This document shows, piece by piece, positions 30,133 to 39,423 of a stretch of 64,000 bases of DNA. This DNA is from Haladaptatus sp. R4 (GTDB taxonomy: Archaea > Halobacteriota > Halobacteria > Halobacteriales > Haladaptataceae), in assembly GCF_001625445.1 (NCBI RefSeq), contig NZ_LWHG01000011.1, positions 434,001-498,000 on the forward strand, given 5' to 3'. Under the pieces are notes generated by a model. The model did not search any database and was not told where the DNA came from. It saw nothing but the letters and a program-made list of their open reading frames with translations. Positions within the stretch are counted from its first letter, which is position 1; every line of letters begins with the position of its first letter. The translations under genes were made by a program, and so were the position numbers.

Positions 30133-30741
30133 ATGGGACAGTCCCCGCTGTCACAGGCGTCCGACGACCGCCTGCTCGACATGCTCTTTGCGGGCGAGGA
30201 AATCGAAGAGGAAATCGAACTGGAGGGTGCGCGAATCGCGGTGACGAGTCATCGCCTTCTCGCGTTCATGCCCGAAGGGGAGGACCGACGGTTCGACCAC
30301 GAAGACCGACCGAACGTCCTCGATGCCCGTGTGCAAGCCGCTGGCCACCCCGATTACCTCTCGTGGTGTGTTCGGAGCTTCATCTATGGCTTGCTCCTCG
30401 TGGGCGGTGGGTACCTACTCGACAGCAGCGGGTTGCTCACCGGCTTCGGCGATACGAACACGGCGAGTGCACAGGCCGTCGCTGGCGTCCAAGGGATGGT
30501 CGGCACGATGGTCCACGCCTTTTCCCTGCTGACGAGTATCCTGCTGCTGGTTGGGGGGGTGCTCCTGCTCGTCGGCCTCATCCTCGGGATTCTCTACCTC
30601 TTTACCCGTTCGGAAGAACTGATAATCGAACGCGCCGGACGCGACCCGATTCGAATTCCCGTCGATGGCAACGAGGCCGAGGACGCCGCTCGCCGCATTC
30701 GGGCGGCGGTAGGGACAGGTTCAAAGCCGAGCGCCGATTAA
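30133..30741 (+). CDS. Membrane protein with a split PH-like domain
   Basis: 202 aa. The N-terminal soluble part (about 1-75) contains a PH-like hint (GARIAVTSHRLLAFMPEG). Two transmembrane hairpins lie near 84-100 and 125-155. A C-terminal cytosolic strand-helix follows (RSEELIIERAGRDPIRIPVD). The TSHRLL-type strand followed later by a strand with basic residues recalls bacterial PH (bPH2-like) domains. Function unknown. It sits 9 nt before uvrC, so the two are probably co-transcribed. Confidence 0.7.
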   Translation: MGQSPLSQASDDRLLDMLFAGEEIEEEIELEGARIAVTSHRLLAFMPEGEDRRFDHEDRPNVLDARVQAAGHPDYLSWCVRSFIYGLLLVGGGYLLDSSGLLTGFGDTNTASAQAVAGVQGMVGTMVHAFSLLTSILLLVGGVLLLVGLILGILYLFTRSEELIIERAGRDPIRIPVDGNEAEDAARRIRAAVGTGSKPSAD

Positions 30742-30750
30742 TCGAAATCG

Positions 30751-32484
30751 ATGGACGTGGCGACCGTCCGGGAGCACGCGAGCGAATTACCGCGAGAACC
30801 CGGCGTGTATCAATTCTTGGAAGGCGACACGGTTCGCTATGTGGGGAAGGCCGTCGATCTTCGGGCGCGGGTTCGGTCGTACGCCGACCCACGGAGCAAC
30901 CGCATCGGGAACATGGTCGCACGGGCGGATTCTCTCGACTTCGCCGTCACCGATACGGAGACGCAGGCGCTCCTGTTGGAAGCGAACCTGATCAAACGGT
31001 ATCAGCCACGCTACAACGTCCGCCTGAAGGACGACAAATCCTATCCGCTGGTGCAGGTGACGGGGCATACGTTCCCGCGGATCGAGATCACCCGCGACCC
31101 CGACCGCGCCGGAGCGACGGTGTTCGGTCCGTTCACGAACAAATCGACGGTCGAGACGGTCGTCAAGGCGCTTCGGGAGACGTACGGTATCCGTGGCTGT
31201 TCGGACCACAAGTTCGCAAACCGCGACCGGCCGTGTCTCGACCACGACCTCGGTCTCTGTACCGCGCCGTGTACGGGCGAAATCGGCCGTGAAGCGTACC
31301 TCGGCGACGTGGAGAGCGTGGAGCGATTCTTGGGTGGCGAGGTGGACGTGCTCGCACGCCCGCTTCGCCGCGAGATGGAGGCGGCCGCCCAGAGCCACGA
31401 GTTCGAGCGGGCGGCGAACCTCCGCGACCGACTCGACGCCGTCGAGTCGTTCCACGGCGGCGACGCCGACGCGATTACCTCGCAAACCGACGAGCGAACC
31501 GTGGACGTGCTCGGGGCCGCAGTCGAGGGCGAACGGGCGACGGTCGCGCGACTGCACAGCGAGCGCGGCCAACTCGTGGACCGTGACCACCACTCCTTAT
31601 CGGTACCGGACGGGGACGACGTGGCCGCCGTCTTCGGCGGGTTCATCCCGCAGTTTTACGCCGAGCGCGACCTTCCCGACGCGCTGTTGCTTTCGGAGCG
31701 TCCGGACGACGTCGACGTGATGGAGTGGTTGGAAACCGAAGGCGTCGCCGTTCGCGTGCCGGGGGCGGGACGGGAGGCGACGCTCGTGGATCTGGCGTTG
31801 AAAAACGCCCGCAGGGGGTCGGGCAACCCGGATGAACTCCGGGCGCTCGCGGACGCGCTCTCGCTCCCCTCGGCCGAACGAATCGAGGGGTTCGACGTGA
31901 GTCACGCACAGGGGTCGTCGGTGGTCGGGAGCAACGTCGTTCTCGTCGGTGGGTCGCCCGAGAAGGGCGACTACCGCCGGAAGAAACTGACGGAGAAAAA
32001 CGACGATTACGCGAACATGCACGACCTGATCCACTGGCGGGCGAAACGGGCGGTCGAGGGTCGGGACGACCGCCCCGACCCCGACCTGCTCCTCATCGAC
32101 GGTGGGCAGGGGCAACTCGACGCCGCACGCGAAGCGCTCGACGACGTCGAATGGGACGTGCCCGCGGTCGGCCTCGCAAAGGCGGAGGAAATCGTCGTCA
32201 CGCCGACCGCGACCTACAACTGGCCGAACGACGCGCCACAACTCCACGTCCTCCAGCGAGTGCGGGACGAGGCACACCGATTCGCGGTCCAGTATCACCA
32301 GACGCTTCGGGACGACGTTTCGACCGAACTGGACGACGTCTCGGGAGTCGGGCCGCAAACCCGCAGAAAGCTATTCCGTCGGTTCGGTAGCTTGGACGGG
32401 ATTCGGGGAGCGTCCGACGACGAACTCCGCGAGGTCGATGGCGTCGGCGAAAAGACGGTGACCGCGTTGCGGCGTCGGTTGTGA
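30751..32484 (+). CDS. uvrC: Excinuclease ABC subunit C
   Basis: 577 aa. The N-terminal GIY-YIG nuclease ([25 protein letters not shown]) makes the 3' incision. A Cys cluster follows ([21 protein letters not shown]). A UVR motif ([15 protein letters not shown]) binds UvrB. The RNase H-like domain with the DDH-type triad ([26 protein letters not shown]) makes the 5' incision. Two HhH motifs end the protein. With uvrB in this window, the bacterial-type UV excision pathway known in haloarchaea is represented. It follows the PH-like gene by 9 nt. Confidence 0.97.
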   Translation: MDVATVREHASELPREPGVYQFLEGDTVRYVGKAVDLRARVRSYADPRSNRIGNMVARADSLDFAVTDTETQALLLEANLIKRYQPRYNVRLKDDKSYPLVQVTGHTFPRIEITRDPDRAGATVFGPFTNKSTVETVVKALRETYGIRGCSDHKFANRDRPCLDHDLGLCTAPCTGEIGREAYLGDVESVERFLGGEVDVLARPLRREMEAAAQSHEFERAANLRDRLDAVESFHGGDADAITSQTDERTVDVLGAAVEGERATVARLHSERGQLVDRDHHSLSVPDGDDVAAVFGGFIPQFYAERDLPDALLLSERPDDVDVMEWLETEGVAVRVPGAGREATLVDLALKNARRGSGNPDELRALADALSLPSAERIEGFDVSHAQGSSVVGSNVVLVGGSPEKGDYRRKKLTEKNDDYANMHDLIHWRAKRAVEGRDDRPDPDLLLIDGGQGQLDAAREALDDVEWDVPAVGLAKAEEIVVTPTATYNWPNDAPQLHVLQRVRDEAHRFAVQYHQTLRDDVSTELDDVSGVGPQTRRKLFRRFGSLDGIRGASDDELREVDGVGEKTVTALRRRL

Positions 32485-32514
32485 GTTCGATATATTCTGC
32501 CGCGAGAGACCGGA

Positions 32515-32826
32515 TCACTCCGCCGTTCGCTCGAACGCCACGTCGTGGATTTCGAGTTCGTGGGGTTCGGTGAACATGTCCTTCGGTGGGTGGTCGTCGT
32601 GGGCCTCCGCGAACGCGTCGGTGTCGGTCCACGCCTCGAAATCCTCCATCGATTCCCAGTAGGTCTGAGAGATGTACGAATCCGTCTCGGAGTTGGCGGG
32701 CGTCAGCAACTCGAATTTGACGAAACCGGGTTGACTCTCGACCTTGCCCATGCTGTCTCGAAACCGTTCCACGAACTGGTCTGCGTACTCATCTGCCACG
32801 AACAGCCTGTTTTCGACGACTATCAT
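32515..32826 (-). CDS. Antibiotic-biosynthesis-monooxygenase (ABM) domain protein
   Basis: 103 aa, a dimeric alpha-beta barrel fold. It begins MIVVENRLFVADEYADQF, with GFVKFELL and YISQTYWESMEDFEAWTDT in the expected order. The family includes heme-degrading IsdG/HmoB and quinol monooxygenases. The key Asn-Trp-His set of IsdG is not clearly present, so heme degradation is only a possibility. It is divergent from the first SPFH gene. Confidence 0.8.
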   Translation of the reverse strand: MIVVENRLFVADEYADQFVERFRDSMGKVESQPGFVKFELLTPANSETDSYISQTYWESMEDFEAWTDTDAFAEAHDDHPPKDMFTEPHELEIHDVAFERTAE

Positions 32827-32933
32827 TCCACTACGAACTGCGTCGTTTCCACGCTTAACTCTATCTCTCGAAACGGGGTTTTCATAATCAGAAATGGATT
32901 ATACGCCCCCAACAGTTCCGATACGGCCGGTTT

Positions 32934-32991
32934 CTCCACCTCGTTTCTTTCTCCACCTCATTTCTTTCTCCACCTCATTTCTTTCTCCACC
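32934..32991 (+). repeat. 17-bp tandem repeat, about 3.4 copies
   Basis: The unit is CTCCACCTCATTTCTTT (first copy has G in place of A). Copies run 32934-32950, 32951-32967 and 32968-32984, with a 7-nt partial copy to 32991. It lies in the divergent region between the ABM gene and the first SPFH gene, about 40 nt upstream of the latter's TATA box. The plus strand is pyrimidine-rich. Confidence 0.9.
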
Positions 32992-33030
32992 GTCTCCGCT
33001 TCAGTACCGTGACGTCGAATGACACAAAAA

Positions 33031-33038
33031 TGTTAAAC
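33031..33038 (+). promoter_or_regulatory. TATA box of SPFH gene 1
   Basis: TGTTAAAC lies 24-31 nt before ATG 33062. The paralogue at 34293 has TGTTAAGC at the same distance, so the core promoter was probably duplicated with the gene. Confidence 0.55.
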
Positions 33039-33061
33039 GACTGGTGTCTCTCTGTTCGAGT

Positions 33062-34180
33062 ATGGAACACCCGTTCTACAAACTGGGACAGATTTCGGGA
33101 GGCTCCGGGCTCTCGAAACTCCTCTTTGCAGTCGTCGCCCTCCTCGTCTTCCTCTTTTTGCTCCCGACGCTCAACGGCGTCGAAATCGTGGGATTCCTCC
33201 TGCTCGCACTTGTGGTCGTCGCCATCAACAGCGCCGTCGAGATAGTCGGTGCGTACGAAAAACGCGCCCTCGTCGTCTTCGGGGATTTCCGGGGACTGCT
33301 CGGCCCGGGACTCCACTTCATCCCGCCGTTCGTGAGCGCGACCCACAGTTTCGACATGCGGACACACATGCTCGACGTGCCGAAGCAGGAAGCGATCACG
33401 GAGGACAACTCGCCGCTGATGGCCGACGCCGTCATCTACGTCCGGGTAACGGACGCGAAGCAGGCGTATCTCGAAGTCGATGACTACCGCCGTGCGGTTT
33501 CGAACCTCGGGCAGACGACGCTCAGGGCCGTCCTCGGCGACATGAGTCTCGACGAGACGCTATCGCGCCGCGACGAAATCAACGCGCGGATTCGCAAGGA
33601 GATCGACCCGCCGACGGACGAATGGGGCGTTCACGTCGAAAGCGTCGAAGTGCAGGAAGTCATGCCAAGCCCCACCGTCGTCGATGCGATGGAACAACAG
33701 ACGAGCGCGGAACGCAGACGCCGCGCCATGATCCTCGAAGCGCAAGGGGAACGACACAGCGCCATCGAGCGTGCGGAGGGTGAGAAGACGTCGAACATCA
33801 TCCGGGCGCAAGGGAAAAAACAGAGCGACATCATCACCGCACAGGGTGATGCGGTCGCCACCACGCTCCGCGCGAAATCCGCCGAGGCGATGGGAGAACG
33901 CGCCGTCATCGAGAAGGGAATGGAAACGCTCCAAGCAATCGGCGAGGGCAAATCGACGAAATTCGTCCTCCCGCAGGAACTCACTTCCACGCTCGGCCGC
34001 TACGGCAAACACCTCACGGGAAGCGACGTGCGCGAGGACGGCGCTCAACTGGAGAGCAAGGAGTTCGACGCCGAAACCAAAACGCTGCTCGGGTTGGACG
34101 ATATCGACGAGACGCTGGCGGAACTCGAATCGCCGGACGAACCGGACCCCAAGCCGATGGAACCCGTCGAGGCCGAATAG
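33062..34180 (+). CDS. SPFH/band 7 (stomatin-like) membrane protein, copy 1
   Basis: 372 aa from MEHPFYKLGQ. Two hydrophobic segments (about 20-60) anchor the N-terminus. The SPFH domain follows (EKRALVVFGDFRGLLGPGLH, then DVPKQEAITEDNSPLMADAV). A long coiled coil carries repeated alkaline residues and AQG motifs (EAQGERHSAIERAEGEKTS). The C-terminus is acidic. Family members assemble into large oligomeric cages and organise proteases or membrane domains. No NfeD-type or protease partner lies next to it; the only neighbour is its own paralogue. The start matches the paralogue's MDNPFYTLGK. Confidence 0.9.
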   Translation: MEHPFYKLGQISGGSGLSKLLFAVVALLVFLFLLPTLNGVEIVGFLLLALVVVAINSAVEIVGAYEKRALVVFGDFRGLLGPGLHFIPPFVSATHSFDMRTHMLDVPKQEAITEDNSPLMADAVIYVRVTDAKQAYLEVDDYRRAVSNLGQTTLRAVLGDMSLDETLSRRDEINARIRKEIDPPTDEWGVHVESVEVQEVMPSPTVVDAMEQQTSAERRRRAMILEAQGERHSAIERAEGEKTSNIIRAQGKKQSDIITAQGDAVATTLRAKSAEAMGERAVIEKGMETLQAIGEGKSTKFVLPQELTSTLGRYGKHLTGSDVREDGAQLESKEFDAETKTLLGLDDIDETLAELESPDEPDPKPMEPVEAE

Positions 34181-34262
34181 GCAGTCGAAGCGGAGTGGGA
34201 CTTCTATTTCCCCCGCGACGTCGTTGGATTCACGCCTCCGATGTGGTTTGTTAGCACGTAAC

Positions 34263-34270
34263 TGTTAAGC
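34263..34270 (+). promoter_or_regulatory. TATA box of SPFH gene 2
   Basis: TGTTAAGC lies 23-30 nt before ATG 34293, indicating that the second copy has its own leaderless transcript. Confidence 0.55.
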
Positions 34271-34292
34271 GATTCGTGGCGTAACCTTTCAC

Positions 34293-35417
34293 ATGGACAA
34301 CCCATTCTACACCCTCGGCAAACTCTCGTCGGGGGCCAGTGCAGGGAAGTCCCTGTTCGCCGTCGGATTCGTCGCGTTCTTCTTTCTCGCGCTTCCGTTT
34401 CTCGACACGACGGCGATAGCGGGACTTCTCATTCTCGTCCTCGCGGCGGCCACGGTCAACAGCGCCATCGAAATCGTCGGCCCGTACGAGAAACGCGTCC
34501 TGACCGTGTTCGGCGAGTACCGACGCCTCCTCGACCCCGGCATTCACTTCGTCCCGCCGTTCGTGAGCGCGACCCACCGTTTCGACATGCGAACCCGCGT
34601 GTTCGACGTGCCGAAACAGGAGGCAATCACGAAGGACAACTCGCCCGTCATCGCAGACGCCGTCCTCTACGTTCGCGTGATGGACGCGAAGCGGGCGTTT
34701 CTCGGCGTCAACGACTACGAGCGGGCCGTCTCGAATCTCGGGCAGACGACGCTCAGGGCCGTCCTCGGCGACATGAAACTGGACGAGACGCTGTCGCGCC
34801 GGGACGTCATCAACACTCGAATCCGGGAGGAAATCGACCCGCCGACGGACGAGTGGGGGATTCGCGTGGAGAGCGTCGAAGTGCGCGAAGTGATGCCGAG
34901 CCGTTCCGTCGTCGGCGCGATGGAACAACAGACGAGCGCGGAGCGGCAACGTCGCGCGATGATCCTCGAAGCGCAAGGCCGCCGTCGGGGTGCCATCGAA
35001 CGTGCGGAGGGTGAGAAGACGGCCAACATCACGCGGGCACAGGGGGAAAAACAGAGCCAAATCCTCGAAGCGCAGGGGGACGCCGTTTCGACCGTGCTCC
35101 GTGCGAAGTCCGCCGAATCGATGGGCGAGCGGGCCGTCATCGACCGCGGACTCGAAACGCTTCGGAGCGTCGGCGAGAGCAAGTCGTCCACGTTCGTTTT
35201 CCCACAGGAACTCTCCTCGCTGTTGGGTCGCTACGGCAAACACCTCTCCGGAAGCGACGTGCGCGAGGACACCATCCTCCTCGAATCGAATACATTCGAC
35301 ACGGAGACGCGCGAATTGCTGGGACTGGACGACGTGGACGAGATGCTCTCCGAACTCGACACGCAGGTGGACGAAACCTCGCAACTGGGTGGGACGACGG
35401 CCACCGAATCGGACTGA
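34293..35417 (+). CDS. SPFH/band 7 (stomatin-like) membrane protein, copy 2
   Basis: 374 aa, colinear with copy 1 from MDNPFYTLGKLSS through the two N-terminal helices, the SPFH domain (EKRVLTVFGEYRRLLDPGIH) and the coiled coil (EAQGRRRGAIERAEGEKTA). Divergence is concentrated in the helices and in the acidic tail (ELDTQVDETSQLGGTTATES). Long stretches such as VSNLGQTTLRAVLGDM are identical in both. It probably forms hetero-oligomers with copy 1; this is inference from the pairing. It is convergent with the TauE/SafE gene. Confidence 0.9.
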   Translation: MDNPFYTLGKLSSGASAGKSLFAVGFVAFFFLALPFLDTTAIAGLLILVLAAATVNSAIEIVGPYEKRVLTVFGEYRRLLDPGIHFVPPFVSATHRFDMRTRVFDVPKQEAITKDNSPVIADAVLYVRVMDAKRAFLGVNDYERAVSNLGQTTLRAVLGDMKLDETLSRRDVINTRIREEIDPPTDEWGIRVESVEVREVMPSRSVVGAMEQQTSAERQRRAMILEAQGRRRGAIERAEGEKTANITRAQGEKQSQILEAQGDAVSTVLRAKSAESMGERAVIDRGLETLRSVGESKSSTFVFPQELSSLLGRYGKHLSGSDVREDTILLESNTFDTETRELLGLDDVDEMLSELDTQVDETSQLGGTTATESD

Positions 35418-35438
35418 ATCTAAAAACCGCTCGTTCGG

Positions 35439-36353
35439 TCACCCCAGGGCGAACACGCGGACGAGCGTGAAGATTCCGACGAGCGAATAGACGACCATCA
35501 TCGTCTGGACGGTCCGATGCTCCGGAACGCGACTGTTGAGGAACGCCCCCATCTGGCCGCCCACTGCACACGTCACCCCGGCGACGAGACCGTACTCGAA
35601 CGGGACGGTGAAGTTGTGACCGCTCAGCGATTCGGGCGCGTAGCGCAGGAGGACGAGGTTTGCGACGAGCGCGGAGACGACGGTCCCGTGCAGGATGAGC
35701 GCGCTCGTGCCCGTGGAGATGCGGATGGACACGTTCTTCCGAACCGTCAACAGCGTCTGTGCGAGTTCGCCGATGGCGATGCCGACGAGGCCCGCCATCG
35801 CCCCGCCGACGCCCGCGATGGTGCGGTCGAAGCGGTCGAACCGGGGCGTTCGTGTCCCCCCGTCCGTTCGAATCCGGGTCGATTCCCGGGAAAGCACTCC
35901 CGACAGTCGGCTCTCATCGACCAAGTCACCGAGCGATTTCCCGTCGCGGTGTGAGAGATAGAGGACGGTCGATAGCACGATCAACATCCCGCCGAACAGC
36001 AGTTTGAGCGCGGTGGACGGGACGAAGTAGGACACCGCTCTCGCGAGGATTGCGATCGGGATGCTGACCACGAGAATGGATTTGGCGACGGTCCAATCCA
36101 CCTGCCCGCGGAACCAGTAGGCCGAGACGCTACTCGTGTATCCGAACAGTTCGACGAACAGCGCGAGTCCGATGGCACCCTGCAACGCCAGGTCGGGAAA
36201 CGCTGGCACCATTTCCGGATAGACGAACAGGAACGCGGGCGTGAACAACACCGCCGCCTCCATGGCGAACGTGTTGACCGTCGTCGCGATGAGGAAGGTC
36301 AGCAAGACGAAAACGCCGAGTCCGGTCGGCGAGAATCCCAGCGGAAGCGACAT
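35439..36353 (-). CDS. TauE/SafE (DUF81) family membrane permease
   Basis: 304 aa from MSLPLGFSPTG with about eight hydrophobic helices in two halves separated by a charged loop (LVDESRLSGVLSRESTRIRT). The second half contains GGAMAGLVGIAIGEL and the family-type GGQMGAFLNSRVP loop. The family exports or imports organosulfur anions such as sulfoacetate or sulfite; the substrate here is unknown. A GTG 12 nt upstream (MLAEMSLP) is an alternative start. Confidence 0.82.
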   Translation of the reverse strand: MSLPLGFSPTGLGVFVLLTFLIATTVNTFAMEAAVLFTPAFLFVYPEMVPAFPDLALQGAIGLALFVELFGYTSSVSAYWFRGQVDWTVAKSILVVSIPIAILARAVSYFVPSTALKLLFGGMLIVLSTVLYLSHRDGKSLGDLVDESRLSGVLSRESTRIRTDGGTRTPRFDRFDRTIAGVGGAMAGLVGIAIGELAQTLLTVRKNVSIRISTGTSALILHGTVVSALVANLVLLRYAPESLSGHNFTVPFEYGLVAGVTCAVGGQMGAFLNSRVPEHRTVQTMMVVYSLVGIFTLVRVFALG

Positions 36354-36541
36354 CTCAGCTAACACCTTCGTTCGGGGAGGTCCAGCATCGGATTCCGCTT
36401 TCTTCCTTGGAATCGACTGACGAACGACGTAGTGCGGTCGCTCGGTGTAATCGTGACATCGTGACTGCTACACACCAGTTGACACTGAAAAAGGTTGGTG
36501 TTCGTGAGAATCCCGGTGAACGATGAGGCAGGAGTTTCCGG

Positions 36542-38599
36542 TCAGAACTCCCCGCGTTCGGGTTCGACGCCGCCCATCTCCTCGTCCATGTGGAACTCCT
36601 CGCGGATGGCGCGGATCCGGTCACGGATGTCGGCGGCGAGTTCGAACTCGAGATTGTTTGCGGCCTCCTCCATGCGGTCTTCGAGTTGTTGAATCTGTTC
36701 GGCCGCTTCCTCGTCCGTTTCCGGTTCGCTCCGTGAGATGCCGCCCGTGTCCGTCTTGCTCCCCGGCAGATTCGCCTCCGAGACTTCCTTCTGGATGGTT
36801 TCGGGCGTGTAGCCGTGTTCCTCGTTGAATTCCCGTTGAATCCGCCGCCTGCGTTGGGTTTCGTCCATCGCGCTCTCCATCGCGTCCGTCACCTCGTCGG
36901 CATAAAGGATGACTTCGCCGTTGACGTTCCGGGCCGCCCGGCCCATCGTCTGGACGAGTGCCGTCTCCGAACGCAGGAAGCCCTGCTGGTCGGCGTCGAG
37001 GATGGCTACCATCGACACTTCCGGGATGTCCAACCCTTCGCGGAGTAGGTTGATGCCGACGAGCACATCGAACTCGCCCAACCTGAGTCCACGAACGAGT
37101 TCGTGCCGTTCGAGTGTGTCCGTCTCGTCGTGCATGTACTCGACTGCCACGCCTGCTTCCTCCAGATATTCCGTGAGGTCCTCGGCCATCCGCTTGGTCA
37201 GCGTCGTCACGAGGACGCGCTCGTCGTTCTCGATGCGCTCGTCGATACGATCCATCAGGTCGTCGATTTGGCCCGACGCGGACGCGACCTTCACTTTCGG
37301 ATCCACGAGGTGCGTCGGGCGAACGATCTGCTCCGCGATCTGCTCGCTCTGCTCGCGTTCGTAGTCGGCGGGCGTCGCGGAGATGTACAGCGTCTTGTCG
37401 CTCTTCTCCTCGAACTCCTCGAACGTGAGGGGGCGGTTGTCGTAGGCCGTCGGGAGGCGGAAGCCGTTCTCGACGAGCGAATCCTTTCGGGATTTGTCGC
37501 CCGCGAACTGCCCCCTGATCTGGGGCACCGTCTGGTGGGATTCGTCGATCACACAGAGGAAGTCGTCCGGGAAGTAGTCCAGCAAGGTGTACGGAGCGTC
37601 GCCGACCTCCCGCTCGGTGAAGTACACCGAGTAGTTCTCGATACCCGAGCAGTAGCCCGCCTCCTTCATCATTTCGAGGTCGAACGTGGTCCGCTCCTCG
37701 ATCCGCTGGGCGGCCACCAAGTCCCCGTTGCGCTCGAAGTAGCGGATTCGTCGCTCCAAATCCCCCTCGATTTCCGCAATCGCTTCCGCCATCGTCTCCT
37801 CCGGAATCGAGTAGTGCTCCGCCGGGTGGACGAGCACGGCGGGTTCCTGCGATTTGACCTCCCCTTCGAGCGGGTCGATCTTCACCATCTGGTCGATCTC
37901 GTCACCCCACAGTTCGACGCGGATGGCGTACCGACCGTACATCGGGAAGATTTCGACGGTGTCGCCGCGAACCCGGAACGTCCCCTGCGTGAAGTCCATG
38001 TCGTTCCGGTCGTAGTTCAGGTCCACGAGGCGGGCGAGCAGTTCCTCGCGTTCGATGGTCTCGCCGACCTCCAGTCGTAGTCGCATGTCCTCGTAGTTTC
38101 GCGGGTCACCGAGGCCGTAAATCGCGGAGACCGAGGCGACGACGATGACGTCGTCACGGGTCAACAGCGAGCGGGTCGCGGAGTGTCGAAGGCGGTCGAT
38201 CTCTTCGTTGATGGACGCGTCCTTGTCGATGTACGTGTCCGTCTGTTCGACGTAGGCCTCCGGTTGGTAGTAGTCGTAGTAGGAGACGAAGTACTCCACC
38301 GCGTTGTCCGGGAAGAGGTTTCGGAACTCCTCGTATAGCTGTGCCGCCAGCGTCTTGTTGTGTGCGATGACGAGCGTTGGTTTCTGGATTTCCTCTATCG
38401 TCCACGAAACCGTGTTCGTCTTCCCCGACCCCGTGACGCCCAACAAGGTCTGTTTTTCCATCCCCTCGTTGAACCCCGCCGCCAACTGCTCGATGGCCTC
38501 GGGTTGGTCGCCCGCCGGGTCGAATGGCGCGTCAACTCGAAAGTCGGTTTCGGCGTCGGGGTTGTCCGGCCGAAGCGGGCCGGACTGGGTGTCGCTCAT
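36542..38599 (-). CDS. uvrB: Excinuclease ABC subunit B
   Basis: 685 aa from [15 protein letters not shown]. Walker A is [13 protein letters not shown], the damage-probing beta-hairpin [20 protein letters not shown], motif [15 protein letters not shown] and motif VI region [14 protein letters not shown]. The C-terminal UVR domain ([20 protein letters not shown]) docks with UvrC. It verifies damage and loads UvrC. The frame is open further upstream but the family starts near [16 protein letters not shown], so the ATG at 38599 is preferred. Bacterial-type; found in haloarchaea by ancient transfer. Confidence 0.97.
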   Translation of the reverse strand: MSDTQSGPLRPDNPDAETDFRVDAPFDPAGDQPEAIEQLAAGFNEGMEKQTLLGVTGSGKTNTVSWTIEEIQKPTLVIAHNKTLAAQLYEEFRNLFPDNAVEYFVSYYDYYQPEAYVEQTDTYIDKDASINEEIDRLRHSATRSLLTRDDVIVVASVSAIYGLGDPRNYEDMRLRLEVGETIEREELLARLVDLNYDRNDMDFTQGTFRVRGDTVEIFPMYGRYAIRVELWGDEIDQMVKIDPLEGEVKSQEPAVLVHPAEHYSIPEETMAEAIAEIEGDLERRIRYFERNGDLVAAQRIEERTTFDLEMMKEAGYCSGIENYSVYFTEREVGDAPYTLLDYFPDDFLCVIDESHQTVPQIRGQFAGDKSRKDSLVENGFRLPTAYDNRPLTFEEFEEKSDKTLYISATPADYEREQSEQIAEQIVRPTHLVDPKVKVASASGQIDDLMDRIDERIENDERVLVTTLTKRMAEDLTEYLEEAGVAVEYMHDETDTLERHELVRGLRLGEFDVLVGINLLREGLDIPEVSMVAILDADQQGFLRSETALVQTMGRAARNVNGEVILYADEVTDAMESAMDETQRRRRIQREFNEEHGYTPETIQKEVSEANLPGSKTDTGGISRSEPETDEEAAEQIQQLEDRMEEAANNLEFELAADIRDRIRAIREEFHMDEEMGGVEPERGEF

Positions 38600-38745
38600 G
38601 GTATCTTTCGTAGGAATTCGAGCTACTTGAGCGGGTCGCTTGTCTGAGCAAGTGGCGGTTCTCACGGCTGTCGTCGCTGGAAATTCGCTACGAAAGGATG
38701 TGTGAGCTTACCGCGACTCCATTCCCAGATCCTTTCAGCACGACG

Positions 38746-39252
38746 CTATCCCGTGAACTGGTGGTGGTAGACGTACTGTTCCCTCGTCCCACCGGTGAAC
38801 AGGTCGGTGATGCGCTCCTCGATGCGTTCGAAGTCGTTGGATTCGAGGAACTCGGTTCCGGACACGCTGTCGGCGAGGACGGGGGCTTTCAGTCGGGTGA
38901 GGCCGCGTTCGTGGAGTCGGTCCTCGATTCCGGAGAGGAGGGCGGTGCCGATTCCGGTCCGCCAGTGGTCGGGGTCGACGTAGATGTCGGTCAGTTCTCC
39001 TTCGCCGACGCTGTCGGCGTGGGTTTGTGCAGTGGCGTGACCGTACCCGACGAGTTCGTCGTCCGTGGTGGCGACGAGGGTCTCCGCCTCGTCGTCGGCC
39101 ATTCGGGCTTCGATCTGTTCGACGGTGTACCATTGGTTGAACGCGGCATCGTGCTCCTTGGAAGGGAGAAAGCTGTAGGCCTCCTGCCACGCCGCGCGTG
39201 CGACTCGGCGGATGTCGGCCGCGTCGCTTGCCGTCGCGGGTCTGATTTCCAT
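38746..39252 (-). CDS. GNAT N-acetyltransferase
   Basis: 168 aa. It begins MEIRPATASDAADIRRVARA and has the acetyl-CoA motif YVDPDHWRTGIGTALLSGIE (motif A, R/Q-x-x-G-x-G/A variant). The C-terminal VSGTEFLESNDFERIEE strand-helix is typical. The substrate is unknown. The upstream open frame is antisense to hmgA; the start is the ATG at 39252. It is divergent from hmgA. Confidence 0.85.
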   Translation of the reverse strand: MEIRPATASDAADIRRVARAAWQEAYSFLPSKEHDAAFNQWYTVEQIEARMADDEAETLVATTDDELVGYGHATAQTHADSVGEGELTDIYVDPDHWRTGIGTALLSGIEDRLHERGLTRLKAPVLADSVSGTEFLESNDFERIEERITDLFTGGTREQYVYHHQFTG

Positions 39253-39318
39253 ACGGATATGATTCCACGCTGAATCATAGCGTTGGCGGTGGTTTGGAAC
39301 GGTTCTGCCATACTCGGG

Positions 39319-39392
39319 GAATGGGTATGGAACGGCACCGAATGGATAAGAAACGGCATTGAATGGATAAGAAACGGCATTGAATGGGTAAC
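39319..39392 (+). repeat. 21-bp tandem repeat in the hmgA upstream region
   Basis: Three full units and a partial one: 39319-39339 (variant), 39340-39360 and 39361-39381 (identical to each other), then about 11 nt more. Each unit begins GAATGG and ends AACGGCAYY. A more diverged unit may precede them (near 39297). It lies 32 nt before the hmgA ATG, between divergent genes. The plus frame is open through it (WIRNGIE per unit), but this is not part of the HMGR family protein. Confidence 0.9.
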
Positions 39393-39423
39393 TGTTAGGG
39401 GATGGAACGACAACCGGCGAATC

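Noticed and set aside
39283-39423. Extension of hmgA upstream through the WIRNGIE repeat in the same frame
   Set aside because: The family starts at MTDADDLAEQV; the upstream residues are repeat-derived and lie in the promoter region.
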